51,476 bases of DNA from Actinoplanes couchii (GCF_016862075.1 NZ_BOMG01000125.1:1-51476), one strand, 5' to 3'; numbered from the stretch's first letter, positions 16,839 to 25,261 are shown. Notes: generated by a model not told the origin, from the letters alone. A program made the numbers and translations.

Positions 16839-17660
16839 CTACGAATCGGGCGTTGTGGGGGTGGGGCGCTGTCGGGCGGCCGCGGCCCGGATCGTCGGTA
16901 GCTCGGCTGTCTGACTGGCGGCTGCCAAGCCTGCTTCCAGGGATAACAGGGACAGCAACCGGAGTGGGCGGCCGGTTTCGGCGGCGGCTTGCATCCTGTG
17001 GTGGCCGTCCAACAGGAAGTGGACCAAGGCCCAGTGGGTGTAGTAGTCGGAACCCTGGTCCACAGCGGGGGCGCAAACGTCCAGGAGCGAGACTGCTACG
17101 GCTGTGCCGGGGGCGCCGGCTGCCAGGTCGGCTGCGTAGGCGTCCACCCGGGCACGGTCGTTCCACGACGGTGGGACCATCGGGACCACGAACTCGTACA
17201 GGTGGGCGTCACTGCTCACCCGGGTTTCGAAGGTTCGGTAGTACTGGGTTCTGGGATATGTCGGTAAGCCCCAGAACGAGTCGACGCCCCACGTTGCCAC
17301 CTGTTCCTCGGCGAAATAGTCGCCTGGCTTTGCGGGGTGGATCAGGCGTGGATTCACCTGCAGCAACAGGGGTTGGTAGCTGGCCCTCGGCAGGAGTTCG
17401 CCGAAACGGGAGATCGCTGCCTCGTCCAAGCCGGGGCCCGGTTGGACGGTGGGGTGGTCCGGAGAGCCGGAGAACGTCGTTGTGGCGCCCTCCAGACGTT
17501 CGAACAGGAACTGGCATGTGCCGCACCAGAAACTCAGTTCGAACGCCGGGGCTTCATCCACCGTCAGGACCCTTCGGGCCTGGTTCTCGGGCCGGCTGAA
17601 ACTCAGGCGTGAACCCTGCTCGGATCCCAGGGTTCTCGGGCTGTCGGTGGCCAGCAGCAT
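16839..17660 (-). CDS. Hypothetical protein with ParB-like DGHHR motif
   Basis: The 273-residue protein starts at ATG 17658-17660 directly after the SDR stop (TGAATG), so the two are translationally coupled. Visible points: a CxxC pair in FWCGTCQFLFE near residue 48, an aromatic stretch FWGLPTYPRTQYYRTF near residues 130-145, and LDGHHRMQAAAETGRPLRL near residues 215-235, which resembles the ParB/Srx nucleotide-binding motif. No function can be stated; the ParB-like motif could reflect CTP/ATP binding or nuclease ancestry. Confidence 0.75.
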   Translation of the reverse strand: MLLATDSPRTLGSEQGSRLSFSRPENQARRVLTVDEAPAFELSFWCGTCQFLFERLEGATTTFSGSPDHPTVQPGPGLDEAAISRFGELLPRASYQPLLLQVNPRLIHPAKPGDYFAEEQVATWGVDSFWGLPTYPRTQYYRTFETRVSSDAHLYEFVVPMVPPSWNDRARVDAYAADLAAGAPGTAVAVSLLDVCAPAVDQGSDYYTHWALVHFLLDGHHRMQAAAETGRPLRLLSLLSLEAGLAAASQTAELPTIRAAAARQRPTPTTPDS

Positions 17661-18545
17661 TCAGTCACGATAGGGCAGATAACGTACGCCGGTCAGAGTC
17701 TCGGCCTCGGACCACAGGCGGCGGCCCACGGACGGGTCGGCGGCCTCACTGCTCGGGCGCACCTCGGTCACGTTGCCGAACATCTCGAACGGGCCGCGCG
17801 GGCCGAAGAACTGGCCACCCTTCACCCCGGGGGCCGTCGCCGCCGTCAACTGGGGCTGGGTGCCCTGCTCCACCGACTGGGTGGCCAGCAGACCCACCCA
17901 CGCCAGGATCCGGCCCCGGCGGCCCAGATGCTCCCAGGCGCGCGGGGTCAGGTTCGTGCGGGTCATGCCGGGATGCGCCAGCACGCTGATCACCGGGGAA
18001 TCGGCCGCTTTCAGCCTGCGGTCCAGCTCCACGCCGAAGATGGTGGTGGCGAGCTTTGATCGGCCGTACGCCGTACTGCCGCTGTAATTCCGTTCGTACA
18101 TCACATCGTCGAAGTTGATTGTGGCGGGTTTGTGGGTGATCGAACTCAGGCTGACCACGCGGGCGGCGGGGGCCTCGGACAGGGCCGGGAGCAGCAGGCC
18201 GGTCAGGGCGAAATGGCCCAGCATGTTGGTGGCCAGCTGCAGCTCGAAGCCGTCGACCGACGTGCGGCGCGGGCCCAGCAGCACGGCTCCGGCGTTGTTG
18301 ATCAGCAGGTCCAGCCGGGGATGGTCCGTGGTCAGCTTGGCGGCGAACTCCCGGACCGACGCCTGCGACGCCAGATCCAGCTCGCGGACCTCGGTGGAAC
18401 CGCTGATCTGCCCGGCCACCGCACGGCCGGCGGCCACATTGCGGACGGCCATGACGACGTGCACGCCCTGCCCGGCCAGGGTGGCCGCGGTGACCCGGCC
18501 CAGCCCAGAGTTCGCGCCGGTCACGACGGCGATGCGGTTGTTCAT
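17661..18545 (-). CDS. Short-chain dehydrogenase/reductase (SDR)
   Basis: The 294-residue protein has TGANSGLG (residues ~8-15), LLINNAGAV (~92) and catalytic YGRSK (~165), the pattern of retinol-dehydrogenase-like SDRs. ATG 18543-18545 follows GGAG. It is divergent from an MmyB-type regulator with a perfect inverted repeat between them, and coupled to the ParB-motif gene. Substrate unknown. Same architecture as the 3804-5738 pair. Confidence 0.92.
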   Translation of the reverse strand: MNNRIAVVTGANSGLGRVTAATLAGQGVHVVMAVRNVAAGRAVAGQISGSTEVRELDLASQASVREFAAKLTTDHPRLDLLINNAGAVLLGPRRTSVDGFELQLATNMLGHFALTGLLLPALSEAPAARVVSLSSITHKPATINFDDVMYERNYSGSTAYGRSKLATTIFGVELDRRLKAADSPVISVLAHPGMTRTNLTPRAWEHLGRRGRILAWVGLLATQSVEQGTQPQLTAATAPGVKGGQFFGPRGPFEMFGNVTEVRPSSEAADPSVGRRLWSEAETLTGVRYLPYRD

Positions 18546-18616
18546 CTCAGCTCCTCGGAAGTGGGGAGCCATGACGCTAGGAGGGGTCCGGCGAGTGCCC
18601 GTCGTACTCGCTTGCC

Positions 18617-18633
18617 TAGGACAACCAGTCCTA
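18617..18633. promoter_or_regulatory. Candidate operator of the MmyB-type regulator
   Basis: TAGGAC-aacca-GTCCTA is a perfect 6-bp inverted repeat with a 5-nt spacer in the 122 bp between the divergent SDR (start 18545) and XRE (start 18668) genes. Its position fits a shared operator. I found no copy in the corresponding interval of the first SDR/XRE pair. Confidence 0.6.
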
Positions 18634-18667
18634 CCTTCGTACGCCCGGAGCGAGGCAGACTTGCCTC

Positions 18668-19537
18668 ATGAACAGCACGCATCCGTTCGCACGCGAGCTC
18701 GGTGACTTCCTTCGAGCCCGGCGCAGCCGGCTGCGGCCACGCGACGTCGGGCTGGAGCCCGGTGGGCGGCGCAAGGTGGCGGGGCTGCGGCGGGAGGAGC
18801 TGGCGCTGCTCGCGGGGCTGAGCACCGACTACTACCAGCGGATGGAGCAGGGGCGGGAGGTGCGGCCGTCCGACGACGTGCTGGATGCGATCGCGGCCGC
18901 GCTGGTGCTCGACGAGGAGGAGCGCCGGCATCTGTTCACGCTGGCCCGGGCCGCTCGGCGACCAGCGCCGGTGACCGTCGACCGGGCGCCTGAGCGGGTT
19001 CCGGAGAGCACCCGGCGGCTGCTGCGGGCGCTGCACACCCCGGCGATCGTGCTCGGCCGGCACCTGGACGTGCTGGACTGGAATCCGATGGCCGAAGCGC
19101 TGCTGGGCAGTCCGGGTGACCTGCCACCGGAGCGGCTGAACATGTTGCTGCTGATGTTCGAGGACACCCTGACCGGCGATCGCACCTGCCCGGATTGGGA
19201 GACCCAGGCCCTGGAGTACATCGGGATGATGCGCACCGCGGTCGCCGCCGACCCCACCCATCCGCGGGCCACGGCGATCGTCGGCGAGTTGTCGATCCGC
19301 AGTGCCGAGTTCCGGCGGTTGTGGGCGCGGCACGACGTCCGTGAGTCGGTGCGGGGCAGCAAGACGTTCCGGGTGCCCGGGGTGGGCGACATCGTGCTGG
19401 ATTGGGACACCTATCCACTCCCCGGCAGCCCGGGGCCGGTGATGGTGGTCTACACCGCTGACCGTTCCGGCCCCGACGCCGACCGTCTCCAGCTGCTGGC
19501 CACCCTGCACGCCACACGAGTCGGTGATGCCCTTTGA
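18668..19537 (+). CDS. XRE-family regulator with MmyB-like ligand-binding domain
   Basis: The 289-residue protein has the XRE HTH at residues ~8-75 (GDFLRARRSRL, AGLRREELALLAGLSTDYY, RMEQG) followed by the MmyB-like domain (~105-275). It is a paralogue of the regulator at 4887. By position it controls the divergent SDR. It starts at ATG 18668. Confidence 0.92.
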   Translation: MNSTHPFARELGDFLRARRSRLRPRDVGLEPGGRRKVAGLRREELALLAGLSTDYYQRMEQGREVRPSDDVLDAIAAALVLDEEERRHLFTLARAARRPAPVTVDRAPERVPESTRRLLRALHTPAIVLGRHLDVLDWNPMAEALLGSPGDLPPERLNMLLLMFEDTLTGDRTCPDWETQALEYIGMMRTAVAADPTHPRATAIVGELSIRSAEFRRLWARHDVRESVRGSKTFRVPGVGDIVLDWDTYPLPGSPGPVMVVYTADRSGPDADRLQLLATLHATRVGDAL

Positions 19538-19610
19538 CCTGCTTCAGCGTCCCTCCGCGGGGCCGGGAAGGTATAGACAGCGCGCCGCAAGTTCCGAGGA
19601 GGCTGGGGCG

Positions 19611-19739
19611 ATGGCTCTGGTGATCCATGTCGAGAATCAGCTCCACGAGCGTGGAAGGACGGTTCTGAACGCCGAGGTTCGTGACGCCGACGTGGAGGCC
19701 GAAGAGCAGAGCGGATATCTATTCATTCAGGGGGACTGA
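19611..19739 (+). CDS. Small hypothetical protein with strong ribosome site
   Basis: ATG 19611 is preceded by GAGGAGG, one of the best ribosome sites in the window, and the frame encodes 42 residues (starts ALVIHVENQ, ends YLFIQGD). The composition, rich in Glu, Val and Asp, does not look like GC-shadow translation. It has no recognisable domain. It ends 17 bp inside the convergent helicase gene. A longer frame from 19524 overlaps the end of the regulator gene and is less likely. Confidence 0.5.
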   Translation: MALVIHVENQLHERGRTVLNAEVRDADVEAEEQSGYLFIQGD

Positions 19740-21954
19740 CCCCGGTGAGGACGTCCAGGCGGGAGACGGCTCGGGTCAGGACCACGTAGAGGCGGTTCAG
19801 GCCCCGGGGTTCGGCTTCGGTGATCTCCTGCGGGTTCACCACGATCACGTGGTCGAATTCCAGGCCCTTGGCCAGGTGGGCGGGGAGTGCCGTCACCCGG
19901 GGCGCGACCGGGCTCGGGTCCGGGCCGGGATCGAGGGTGACGGGTGCCAGGCCCGCGGCGTTGGGTTCGGTGTTCGCCGGCTGCGGGTCTGCGGCGGTGA
20001 GTCCGGCACTCACCGGCTGCGGGCCTGTGGCGGTGGGTTTGGTGTTTGGCGGCTGCGGGCCTGTGGCGGTGGGTTCGGTGATCGCTGGCTGCAGGCCTGC
20101 GGCGGTCAGTTCGGTTATCACCGTTTGTAGGCGTGGGGCGGTGGCGATCACCGCTATTGAGCCCTCGTGGGTCAGGGCGGACCGGACGGCGGCCGGGACG
20201 TCGGGGTGGGCGTCGATGGTCAGGGAGCCGTCGGTGCGGAACGACGTGGTCTCCGGTACTCGCACGCCCAAGGACGGCAGCAGGCGGTTCGCGTAGTTCA
20301 GCACCTCTGCCGGGACTCGGAAACCTCTGGTCAGGGCGATTGTCGGGGCCTCCGGGTGGCCCAGGTGCGACAAGTGGGCGGGCCAGTCCCGGGCTGCCCA
20401 CGGGGTGGTGCCCTGGGCCAGGTCGCCCAGGATCGTCAGGGAGCCGTGCCGGCTGCGGCGGGCGATCACCCGGCACTCCATGGGGGACAGATCCTGGGCC
20501 TCGTCGACGACGATGTGCCCGAAGGGCTCCGGGTGGTCGAGCAGGCCGGCGATCTCGTCGAGCAGTACCAGGTCGGCGGCCGACCAGCGGCGGGAGCGGC
20601 GCCGGTGCCGGATCGTGACCTGTTCGGCGGGGGTCAGGATGCCGGCGGCGGCGGTTGCCAGGGTGGTGGTGTCGCTCAGCAGATCGGCCAGCAGGTCCGC
20701 CGGGCAGATCTTCGGCCATGCCTGGTCCAGGAGTGCCCGGACCGGTGCGCACCTGCTGATCCGCTGGGTCCAGGCGTAGCCGGTGCTCTCGCCGCGGCTT
20801 TCGATCCGGCGGGCGAGCAGGGCGGTCACTCTGGCGCGCAGGCGTTCCCTGCCCAGGCCGTGGAGTGGATCCTCGGAGCGGATCTTGTCGACCATGCGGA
20901 TCAGGTCGGATTCGGGGATCCGTAGGCGGACCGAGCCATCCGGCACGACCAGATCGCCGGTCGGCGGGCGCACGGTTGCCCGGACCGCGCGGGCCAGTAC
21001 CGCGGCCATCCGCGGATCGTGTTTGATCAGGTCGGCGGCGGGGTCGTCGGGGGCTCGCGGTGTGCCGAGCAGGCCGGTGAGGGTTCGCTGGCGCACGTCG
21101 AGCTCGCCCAGGGCCGGTAGCACCGCCGCGATGTAGTTCAGGAACGCCGGGTTCGGGCCGATGATCAGGACACCGTTGCGTTTGAGCTGTTCGCGGTAGG
21201 TGTAGAGCAGGTACGCGGCGCGATGCAGACCGACCGCGGTCTTGCCGGTCCCGGGACCGCCCTGGACGCACAGTGACCGGTTGAGCGAGGTGCGGACCAG
21301 TTCGTCCTGGTCGGGCTGGATGGTGGCCACGATGTCGCGCATCGGTCCGACGCGGGGGCGTTCGATCTCCTCGGCCAGCAGTCGGCCCGGTTCCCCGAAC
21401 GACAGCAGGTCCTCGTCCTCGAATCCGGTCAGCGTGGCCGAGAGAGCGAACCCGGTCGGCGTGGCCGAGAGAGCGGATCCGGTCAGAGTGGCCGGGGGAA
21501 GGGATCCGCTCGGCATGGCCGGGAGGGCGGATCCGGTCGGCGTGGCCGGGGGAGTGGATCCGGTTGGGGTGGTCGGGAGGGGGAGTATCCAGCCGTAGCG
21601 GCGCCGGGCGGTGACGCCGAGCCGGTCCCGGGCGCCGGCCCGGTAGAAGCGGGAGGACACCGGCGCTCGCCAGTCGATGACCAGGGCGGTTCCGGTGGCG
21701 TCGGTGATCCGGCGGCGGCCGATGTAGTACTGATGGCCGTCGTGGTCCATCCGGCCGAAGTAGGGCGGGGCCTCGGGCGACGAGGCGAGTTCCTTGGCGT
21801 GGCTCTTCAGCATCCGGCCGAGGGTTTCGGCGGTGTAGCGGTCACCGGCGATCTGCTCGCCGGTGGCCACCCGCATGCGGGCGTGGTCGAGCATCCAGTT
21901 CTGGGCGGCACGGACCCGCCGGAGGTAGTCGAGTTCGTCTGCGAGCGACAGCAT
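19723..21954 (-). CDS. HelD-like superfamily 1 helicase/ATPase
   Basis: The 743-residue protein starts at ATG 21952-21954 (a TTG six bases upstream is possible). Walker A GGPGTGKT lies at ~235-242, Walker B/motif II VDEAQD at ~480, and RGFRVP and LEFDHVIVVNP late motifs are of the UvrD/Rep class. The N-terminal ~120 residues and the QGGPGTGKTAVGLHRAAY signature match actinobacterial HelD proteins, which bind RNA polymerase and clear stalled complexes; some confer rifamycin tolerance. Two segments of tandem peptide repeats (nonapeptides ~121-178, 12-mers ~610-668) interrupt it. It is divergent from a TetR gene. Confidence 0.88.
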   Translation of the reverse strand: MLSLADELDYLRRVRAAQNWMLDHARMRVATGEQIAGDRYTAETLGRMLKSHAKELASSPEAPPYFGRMDHDGHQYYIGRRRITDATGTALVIDWRAPVSSRFYRAGARDRLGVTARRRYGWILPLPTTPTGSTPPATPTGSALPAMPSGSLPPATLTGSALSATPTGFALSATLTGFEDEDLLSFGEPGRLLAEEIERPRVGPMRDIVATIQPDQDELVRTSLNRSLCVQGGPGTGKTAVGLHRAAYLLYTYREQLKRNGVLIIGPNPAFLNYIAAVLPALGELDVRQRTLTGLLGTPRAPDDPAADLIKHDPRMAAVLARAVRATVRPPTGDLVVPDGSVRLRIPESDLIRMVDKIRSEDPLHGLGRERLRARVTALLARRIESRGESTGYAWTQRISRCAPVRALLDQAWPKICPADLLADLLSDTTTLATAAAGILTPAEQVTIRHRRRSRRWSAADLVLLDEIAGLLDHPEPFGHIVVDEAQDLSPMECRVIARRSRHGSLTILGDLAQGTTPWAARDWPAHLSHLGHPEAPTIALTRGFRVPAEVLNYANRLLPSLGVRVPETTSFRTDGSLTIDAHPDVPAAVRSALTHEGSIAVIATAPRLQTVITELTAAGLQPAITEPTATGPQPPNTKPTATGPQPVSAGLTAADPQPANTEPNAAGLAPVTLDPGPDPSPVAPRVTALPAHLAKGLEFDHVIVVNPQEITEAEPRGLNRLYVVLTRAVSRLDVLTGVSPPE
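19945..20124. repeat. 36-bp in-frame minisatellite in the HelD-like gene
   Basis: Five 36-bp units begin at 19945, 19981, 20017, 20053 and 20089, each with a ctgcgggcctg...ggcggtgggttcggtg-type pattern and a few substitutions; a sixth degenerate unit may follow. As 36 is a multiple of 3, the array codes for a 12-residue repeat (for example ITEPTATGPQPP). It sits in the C-terminal third of the helicase. Confidence 0.92.
21421..21582. repeat. 27-bp in-frame minisatellite in the HelD-like gene
   Basis: Six units of exactly 27 bp begin at 21421, 21448, 21475, 21502, 21529 and 21556, each opening with g(g/a)atccggtc-like sequence. They encode a nine-residue repeat (for example ATPTGSALP) placed between the N-terminal domain and the ATPase core of the helicase. 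Confidence 0.93.
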
Positions 21955-21960
21955 GCGCAA

Positions 21961-21998
21961 AAGTGTAACCCGGTAACGTTTTTGTCCAAGTTACACTT
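21961..21998. promoter_or_regulatory. Inverted repeat between HelD-like and TetR genes
   Basis: AAGTGTAAC (21961-21969) and GTTACACTT (21990-21998) are perfect 9-bp inverted arms separated by 20 nt, with a further ggtaacg inside. The region is only 49 bp between divergent starts and is unusually AT-rich, so it must hold the promoters of both genes. It is the obvious operator candidate for the TetR protein. Confidence 0.65.
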
Positions 21999-22003
21999 CG
22001 GTC

Positions 22004-22612
22004 ATGTCCCTCCGCGAGCGCAAGAAGCAGCGCACCCACGACGCCATCTCCGGGATCGCCATCACGCTGTTCCTGGAGCGCGGCTTCGACCGGGTCTCGG
22101 TGGCTGACATCGCGGCCGCCGCCGAGATCTCCAAGCCGACGCTGTTCCGCTACTTCCGGTCCAAGGAGGAGCTGCTCCTGCACCGGATCGACGATCATCA
22201 GGGTGAGGCCGCCCGGGTCGTCCGGGAGCGTGCCGGCGGGCAGTCGCCGGTGCAGGCTCTCGAAGCGCACTTCCTGGACGGGCTGGCCCGCCGTGACCCG
22301 GTGACCGGGCTCAACGACGTGCCCGAAGTGCTCGCCTTCCACAACCTGATCTTCACCACGCCGAGTCTGGCCGCCGGAGTCGCCGCCTACGTCGCCCGCG
22401 ACGAGGAAGCCCTGGCGGCAGTGATCGACGGACCGCGGCCGTTGACCGGGCGGCTGGCCGCCGCGCAGATCATCGCCGTGCAGCGGGTGCTGGCCCGGGA
22501 GAACTGGCGCCGTCTCGCCGCCGGTGAGACCGCCGACCAGGTCCACCCGGACGCGGTGGATCATGCCAAACACGCCTACCGCCTTCTCGACGGTGGTTTC
22601 TCAGCGTTATGA
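22004..22612 (+). CDS. TetR-family regulator
   Basis: The 202-residue TetR protein has an N-terminal HTH with SVADIAAAAEISKPTLFRYF at residues ~33-52 and an all-helical ligand domain typical of TetR_C, lacking any enzymatic motif. It starts at ATG 22004, just after the inverted repeat it probably binds, and likely represses itself and the divergent HelD-like gene. Lgt follows 28 bp downstream, so it may be co-transcribed. Confidence 0.92.
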   Translation: MSLRERKKQRTHDAISGIAITLFLERGFDRVSVADIAAAAEISKPTLFRYFRSKEELLLHRIDDHQGEAARVVRERAGGQSPVQALEAHFLDGLARRDPVTGLNDVPEVLAFHNLIFTTPSLAAGVAAYVARDEEALAAVIDGPRPLTGRLAAAQIIAVQRVLARENWRRLAAGETADQVHPDAVDHAKHAYRLLDGGFSAL

Positions 22613-22640
22613 CAGCTCCGGGCCACTACCGTCGCCTGTC

Positions 22641-23459
22641 GTGACTCTCGCTGCCCTCCCCAGCCCCACGACCGCCGTCTGGCATCTGGGCCCGATCCCG
22701 ATCCGGGCGCACGCGCTGTGCCTGATCGCCGGCATCGCGCTCGCCGTCTGGATGACCGACAGGCGGCTACAGGCCCGCGGTCATCGGGCTGGACTGGCCG
22801 CTGACCTGGCGGTCTGGGCAGTGCCGATCGGGATCGTCGGCGCCCGGGTCTACCACCTGATCACCTCCCCGCAGGCCTACTTCGGCGAGAACGGAGACCC
22901 GATCCGCGCCCTCTACATCTGGGAGGGCGGCATCAGCATCTGGGGCGCCGTCGCCGGGGGAGCGCTCGGCACCTGGATCGCCGCCCGCCGGCTCGGTGTG
23001 CCGCTGAGTGACGTCGCCGACGCGGTCGCGCCCGCGCTGCCGGTGGCGCAGGCGGTCGGGCGGCTCGGCAACTGGTTCAACAACGAGGTGTACGGGCTGC
23101 TCACCACGCTGCCGTGGGGGCTGGAGATCCACGACATGAGCACCGGCCGTCTGCTGCCGGGGCTCTACCATCCGGTGTTCCTCTACGAGGCGCTGTGGAA
23201 TCTGGGTGTGGCGGCGCTGGTCTGGTGGCTGGACCGTCGCCGGCGGTTCACCCGAGGGCGAGCGTTCGCCCTGTACGTGATGGGTTACACCGCCGGCCGG
23301 CTGTGGATCGAGCTGCTGCGCGCCGACGAGGCGAACACCATTTTCGGCGTACGCGTGAACGTGTTCACCACCGTCGTGCTGTTCGTCCTCGCGCTGGTGT
23401 ACTTCGTCCGGACCAGACCGAAGTCAGAGAGTGTCCTGGCCGGGCATCCGGGCGTATGA
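22641..23459 (+). CDS. lgt: Prolipoprotein diacylglyceryl transferase (Lgt)
   Basis: The 272-residue membrane protein has seven predicted helices and the Lgt signature AVGRLGNWFNNEVYG near residue 137. It transfers diacylglycerol from phosphatidylglycerol to the lipobox cysteine of prolipoproteins, for example the two lipoproteins encoded in this window. The GTG start at 22641 lies inside a longer frame that overlaps the TetR gene; the residues before it are Arg/Thr/Pro-rich and non-conserved. Whether it is the only lgt copy cannot be seen here. It overlaps the convergent gene by 36 bp. Confidence 0.93.
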   Translation: MTLAALPSPTTAVWHLGPIPIRAHALCLIAGIALAVWMTDRRLQARGHRAGLAADLAVWAVPIGIVGARVYHLITSPQAYFGENGDPIRALYIWEGGISIWGAVAGGALGTWIAARRLGVPLSDVADAVAPALPVAQAVGRLGNWFNNEVYGLLTTLPWGLEIHDMSTGRLLPGLYHPVFLYEALWNLGVAALVWWLDRRRRFTRGRAFALYVMGYTAGRLWIELLRADEANTIFGVRVNVFTTVVLFVLALVYFVRTRPKSESVLAGHPGV

Positions 23460-24437
23460 CGAGGTGTCGACCACGTCGGAGACCTTCTCCATCGTGTTGA
23501 TGCTGACGTGCGGCCACTTGATGCGGCCCGGCCCGCCGTCGGTGCGGGGGAAGAAGTCGAGCAGCACGTCCTGCACGTACTGAAGCCGCAGTCGGTTGGT
23601 GCCGTCCTCGTTCTCGATCTCCTGGATGAAGAACGTCGCCTTCATCTCGGACGCGTTGGCCTGCCGGACGATGAACGGGATGTTGTTGATGCCGCCCCGT
23701 TCCACGGTGGAGTCGAATTCGAGAACCGTGGTCCGCACGATGTTGACGCCCTCGTTCGCCGCTTTGAGCAGCGCGGTCGGGTCGGTCGGGTCGAACAGGC
23801 CCCGGAACAGGTTGTCGTGGAAGTGCTTGTAGGCGGCCAGGTAGCGGCTGTCCAGGTCCTGGCTGACCCCGACGGGCAGGGCGTTGACCGTGGGGATGAC
23901 CGGCGGGCCGTTCAGCACGGACGGATTGCCCATGGCGAGAACGGCGTCGCCGTGCGGGATGGTCGCGAGCCGGGCGATGGTCGGTTCGCCGGGGAACGTC
24001 TGGTCGGCCATGTTGAGCAGGAGCCCGGGTTCGTGGTGGATGGCCAGGTCCGGGTCGCCGGCCAGCCCGCTCTGCGGGAAGTCGTCGGCGGCGATCTGCG
24101 AGATGGCCTGTTCGTAGTCGAGAGCGATGATCCGTTGGTCACCGTTGGCCGGGTCAGCCGGATTGATGCCGCGGTTCGGGATCTTCTTGTCGACCAGCTG
24201 GAACTTGAGTTCCTCGTTGTACTGGTTGACCAGCAGCCGGAACGGCGGCCCGCCGACGCCGGGCGGTGGTGAGAACGGTAAGGCGATCATGTTCCAGCCG
24301 CGGCCCGGCAGCCCGGGCACGTTGGCCCAGGTGCCGGGCAGCAGCTGGAACGGGCCCAGCTCCGGGTCGCCGGTGCGGGCGGCTTCGAGATGGCGCGGTT
24401 CGTCGGTGAACGGTTCGAGGTGCACAGGACTGGTCAC
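23424..24437 (-). CDS. Conserved hypothetical, possibly a heme-binding beta-barrel family
   Basis: The 337-residue protein starts at GTG 24435-24437. Its N-terminal part (LGPFQLLPGTW ... GWNMIALPF) and the patterns HHEPGLLLNM and IARLATIPHGDAVLAMG resemble a family in actinobacteria and fungi that is often annotated heme-binding/peroxidase-like, with a nitrobindin-like beta barrel. I rate this as an impression only. No signal peptide is present. It lies downstream of the transporter operon on the same strand after an 89-bp gap. Confidence 0.55.
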   Translation of the reverse strand: MTSPVHLEPFTDEPRHLEAARTGDPELGPFQLLPGTWANVPGLPGRGWNMIALPFSPPPGVGGPPFRLLVNQYNEELKFQLVDKKIPNRGINPADPANGDQRIIALDYEQAISQIAADDFPQSGLAGDPDLAIHHEPGLLLNMADQTFPGEPTIARLATIPHGDAVLAMGNPSVLNGPPVIPTVNALPVGVSQDLDSRYLAAYKHFHDNLFRGLFDPTDPTALLKAANEGVNIVRTTVLEFDSTVERGGINNIPFIVRQANASEMKATFFIQEIENEDGTNRLRLQYVQDVLLDFFPRTDGGPGRIKWPHVSINTMEKVSDVVDTSSYARMPGQDTL

Positions 24438-24526
24438 GGAGAGCCCTTTCGGATGATGTCTGTCCCTGTGGTGCCTTCCCTCACAGGAACGACGTCGTGA
24501 CCCCCTGATACCTGTCGGTCACCCGA

Positions 24527-25261
24527 CTAAGGCAGCCGAGGAACCGAAGAGAGCAACTTCCGGGTGTACGGGTGGGAAGGCGCGCCGAGGACCGAGGCGG
24601 TGTCGCCCTGCTCGACCAGACGGCCGTGTTCCAGGACGGCGGTGTGCTCGCACAGTTCGGCGACGACGCCCAGGTCGTGCGAGACCAGCAGGATGGTCAG
24701 GTCGCGTTCGGCGCACAGTGACGCCAGCAGGTCGACGATCCGGACCCGGGTGGTCAGGTCCAGGGCGCTGACCGGTTCGTCGGCGAGCAGCAGCCGCGGA
24801 TTGCCGACGATGGCGCGGGCGATGGCGATGCGCTGCCGCTGGCCGCCGGAGAACTCGTGCGGATAGCGGCCGGCCGTGTCGGCGGGCAGCCCGACCGCGT
24901 CGAGGGCGTCGGCGACCCGGGCCGGATCGGTGTCCAGGCCGAGGCCGCGCAGGGGTTCGGCGACGATCCGGCCGATCCTCTGTCGGGGGTCGAGTGACGA
25001 GTACGGGTCCTGGAACACCGCCTGCACGGCCCGCCGGTAGTCGCGCAGATTCCCGCGGGCGAGCGGGTTCCCGTCGTACCGGATGGTGCCCGAAGTGGGT
25101 CTGGTCAGGCCGAGGAGCAGGCGCAGCAGCGTGGTCTTGCCCGCACCGGACTCGCCGACCAGGGCCACGTTGCGCCCGGCCCGGACGTCCAGGGACACGT
25201 CGGTGAGGGCGGGCCTGCCGGTGCGGTAGGCGAATCCGACACGATCGGCGGAAAGGATCAC
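24527..25261 (-). CDS. Peptide-type ABC transporter ATPase (DppF-like)
   Basis: The 244-residue nucleotide-binding protein has Walker A GESGAGKTT (~36-44), signature FSGGQRQR and Walker B LLLADEP near residues 135-160, plus the OppF/DppF C-terminal SHPYTRKLL. It starts at GTG 25259-25261 overlapping the stop of the preceding ATPase (GTGA). It is the last gene of the transporter operon and energises import. Confidence 0.93.
   Translation of the reverse strand: MILSADRVGFAYRTGRPALTDVSLDVRAGRNVALVGESGAGKTTLLRLLLGLTRPTSGTIRYDGNPLARGNLRDYRRAVQAVFQDPYSSLDPRQRIGRIVAEPLRGLGLDTDPARVADALDAVGLPADTAGRYPHEFSGGQRQRIAIARAIVGNPRLLLADEPVSALDLTTRVRIVDLLASLCAERDLTILLVSHDLGVVAELCEHTAVLEHGRLVEQGDTASVLGAPSHPYTRKLLSSVPRLP

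Noticed and set aside
21955..22003. Rifamycin-associated element before the HelD-like gene
   Set aside because: The palindrome here (AAGTGTAAC arms) does not resemble the published inverted repeat that precedes rifamycin-inducible genes as I recall it; no match was seen.
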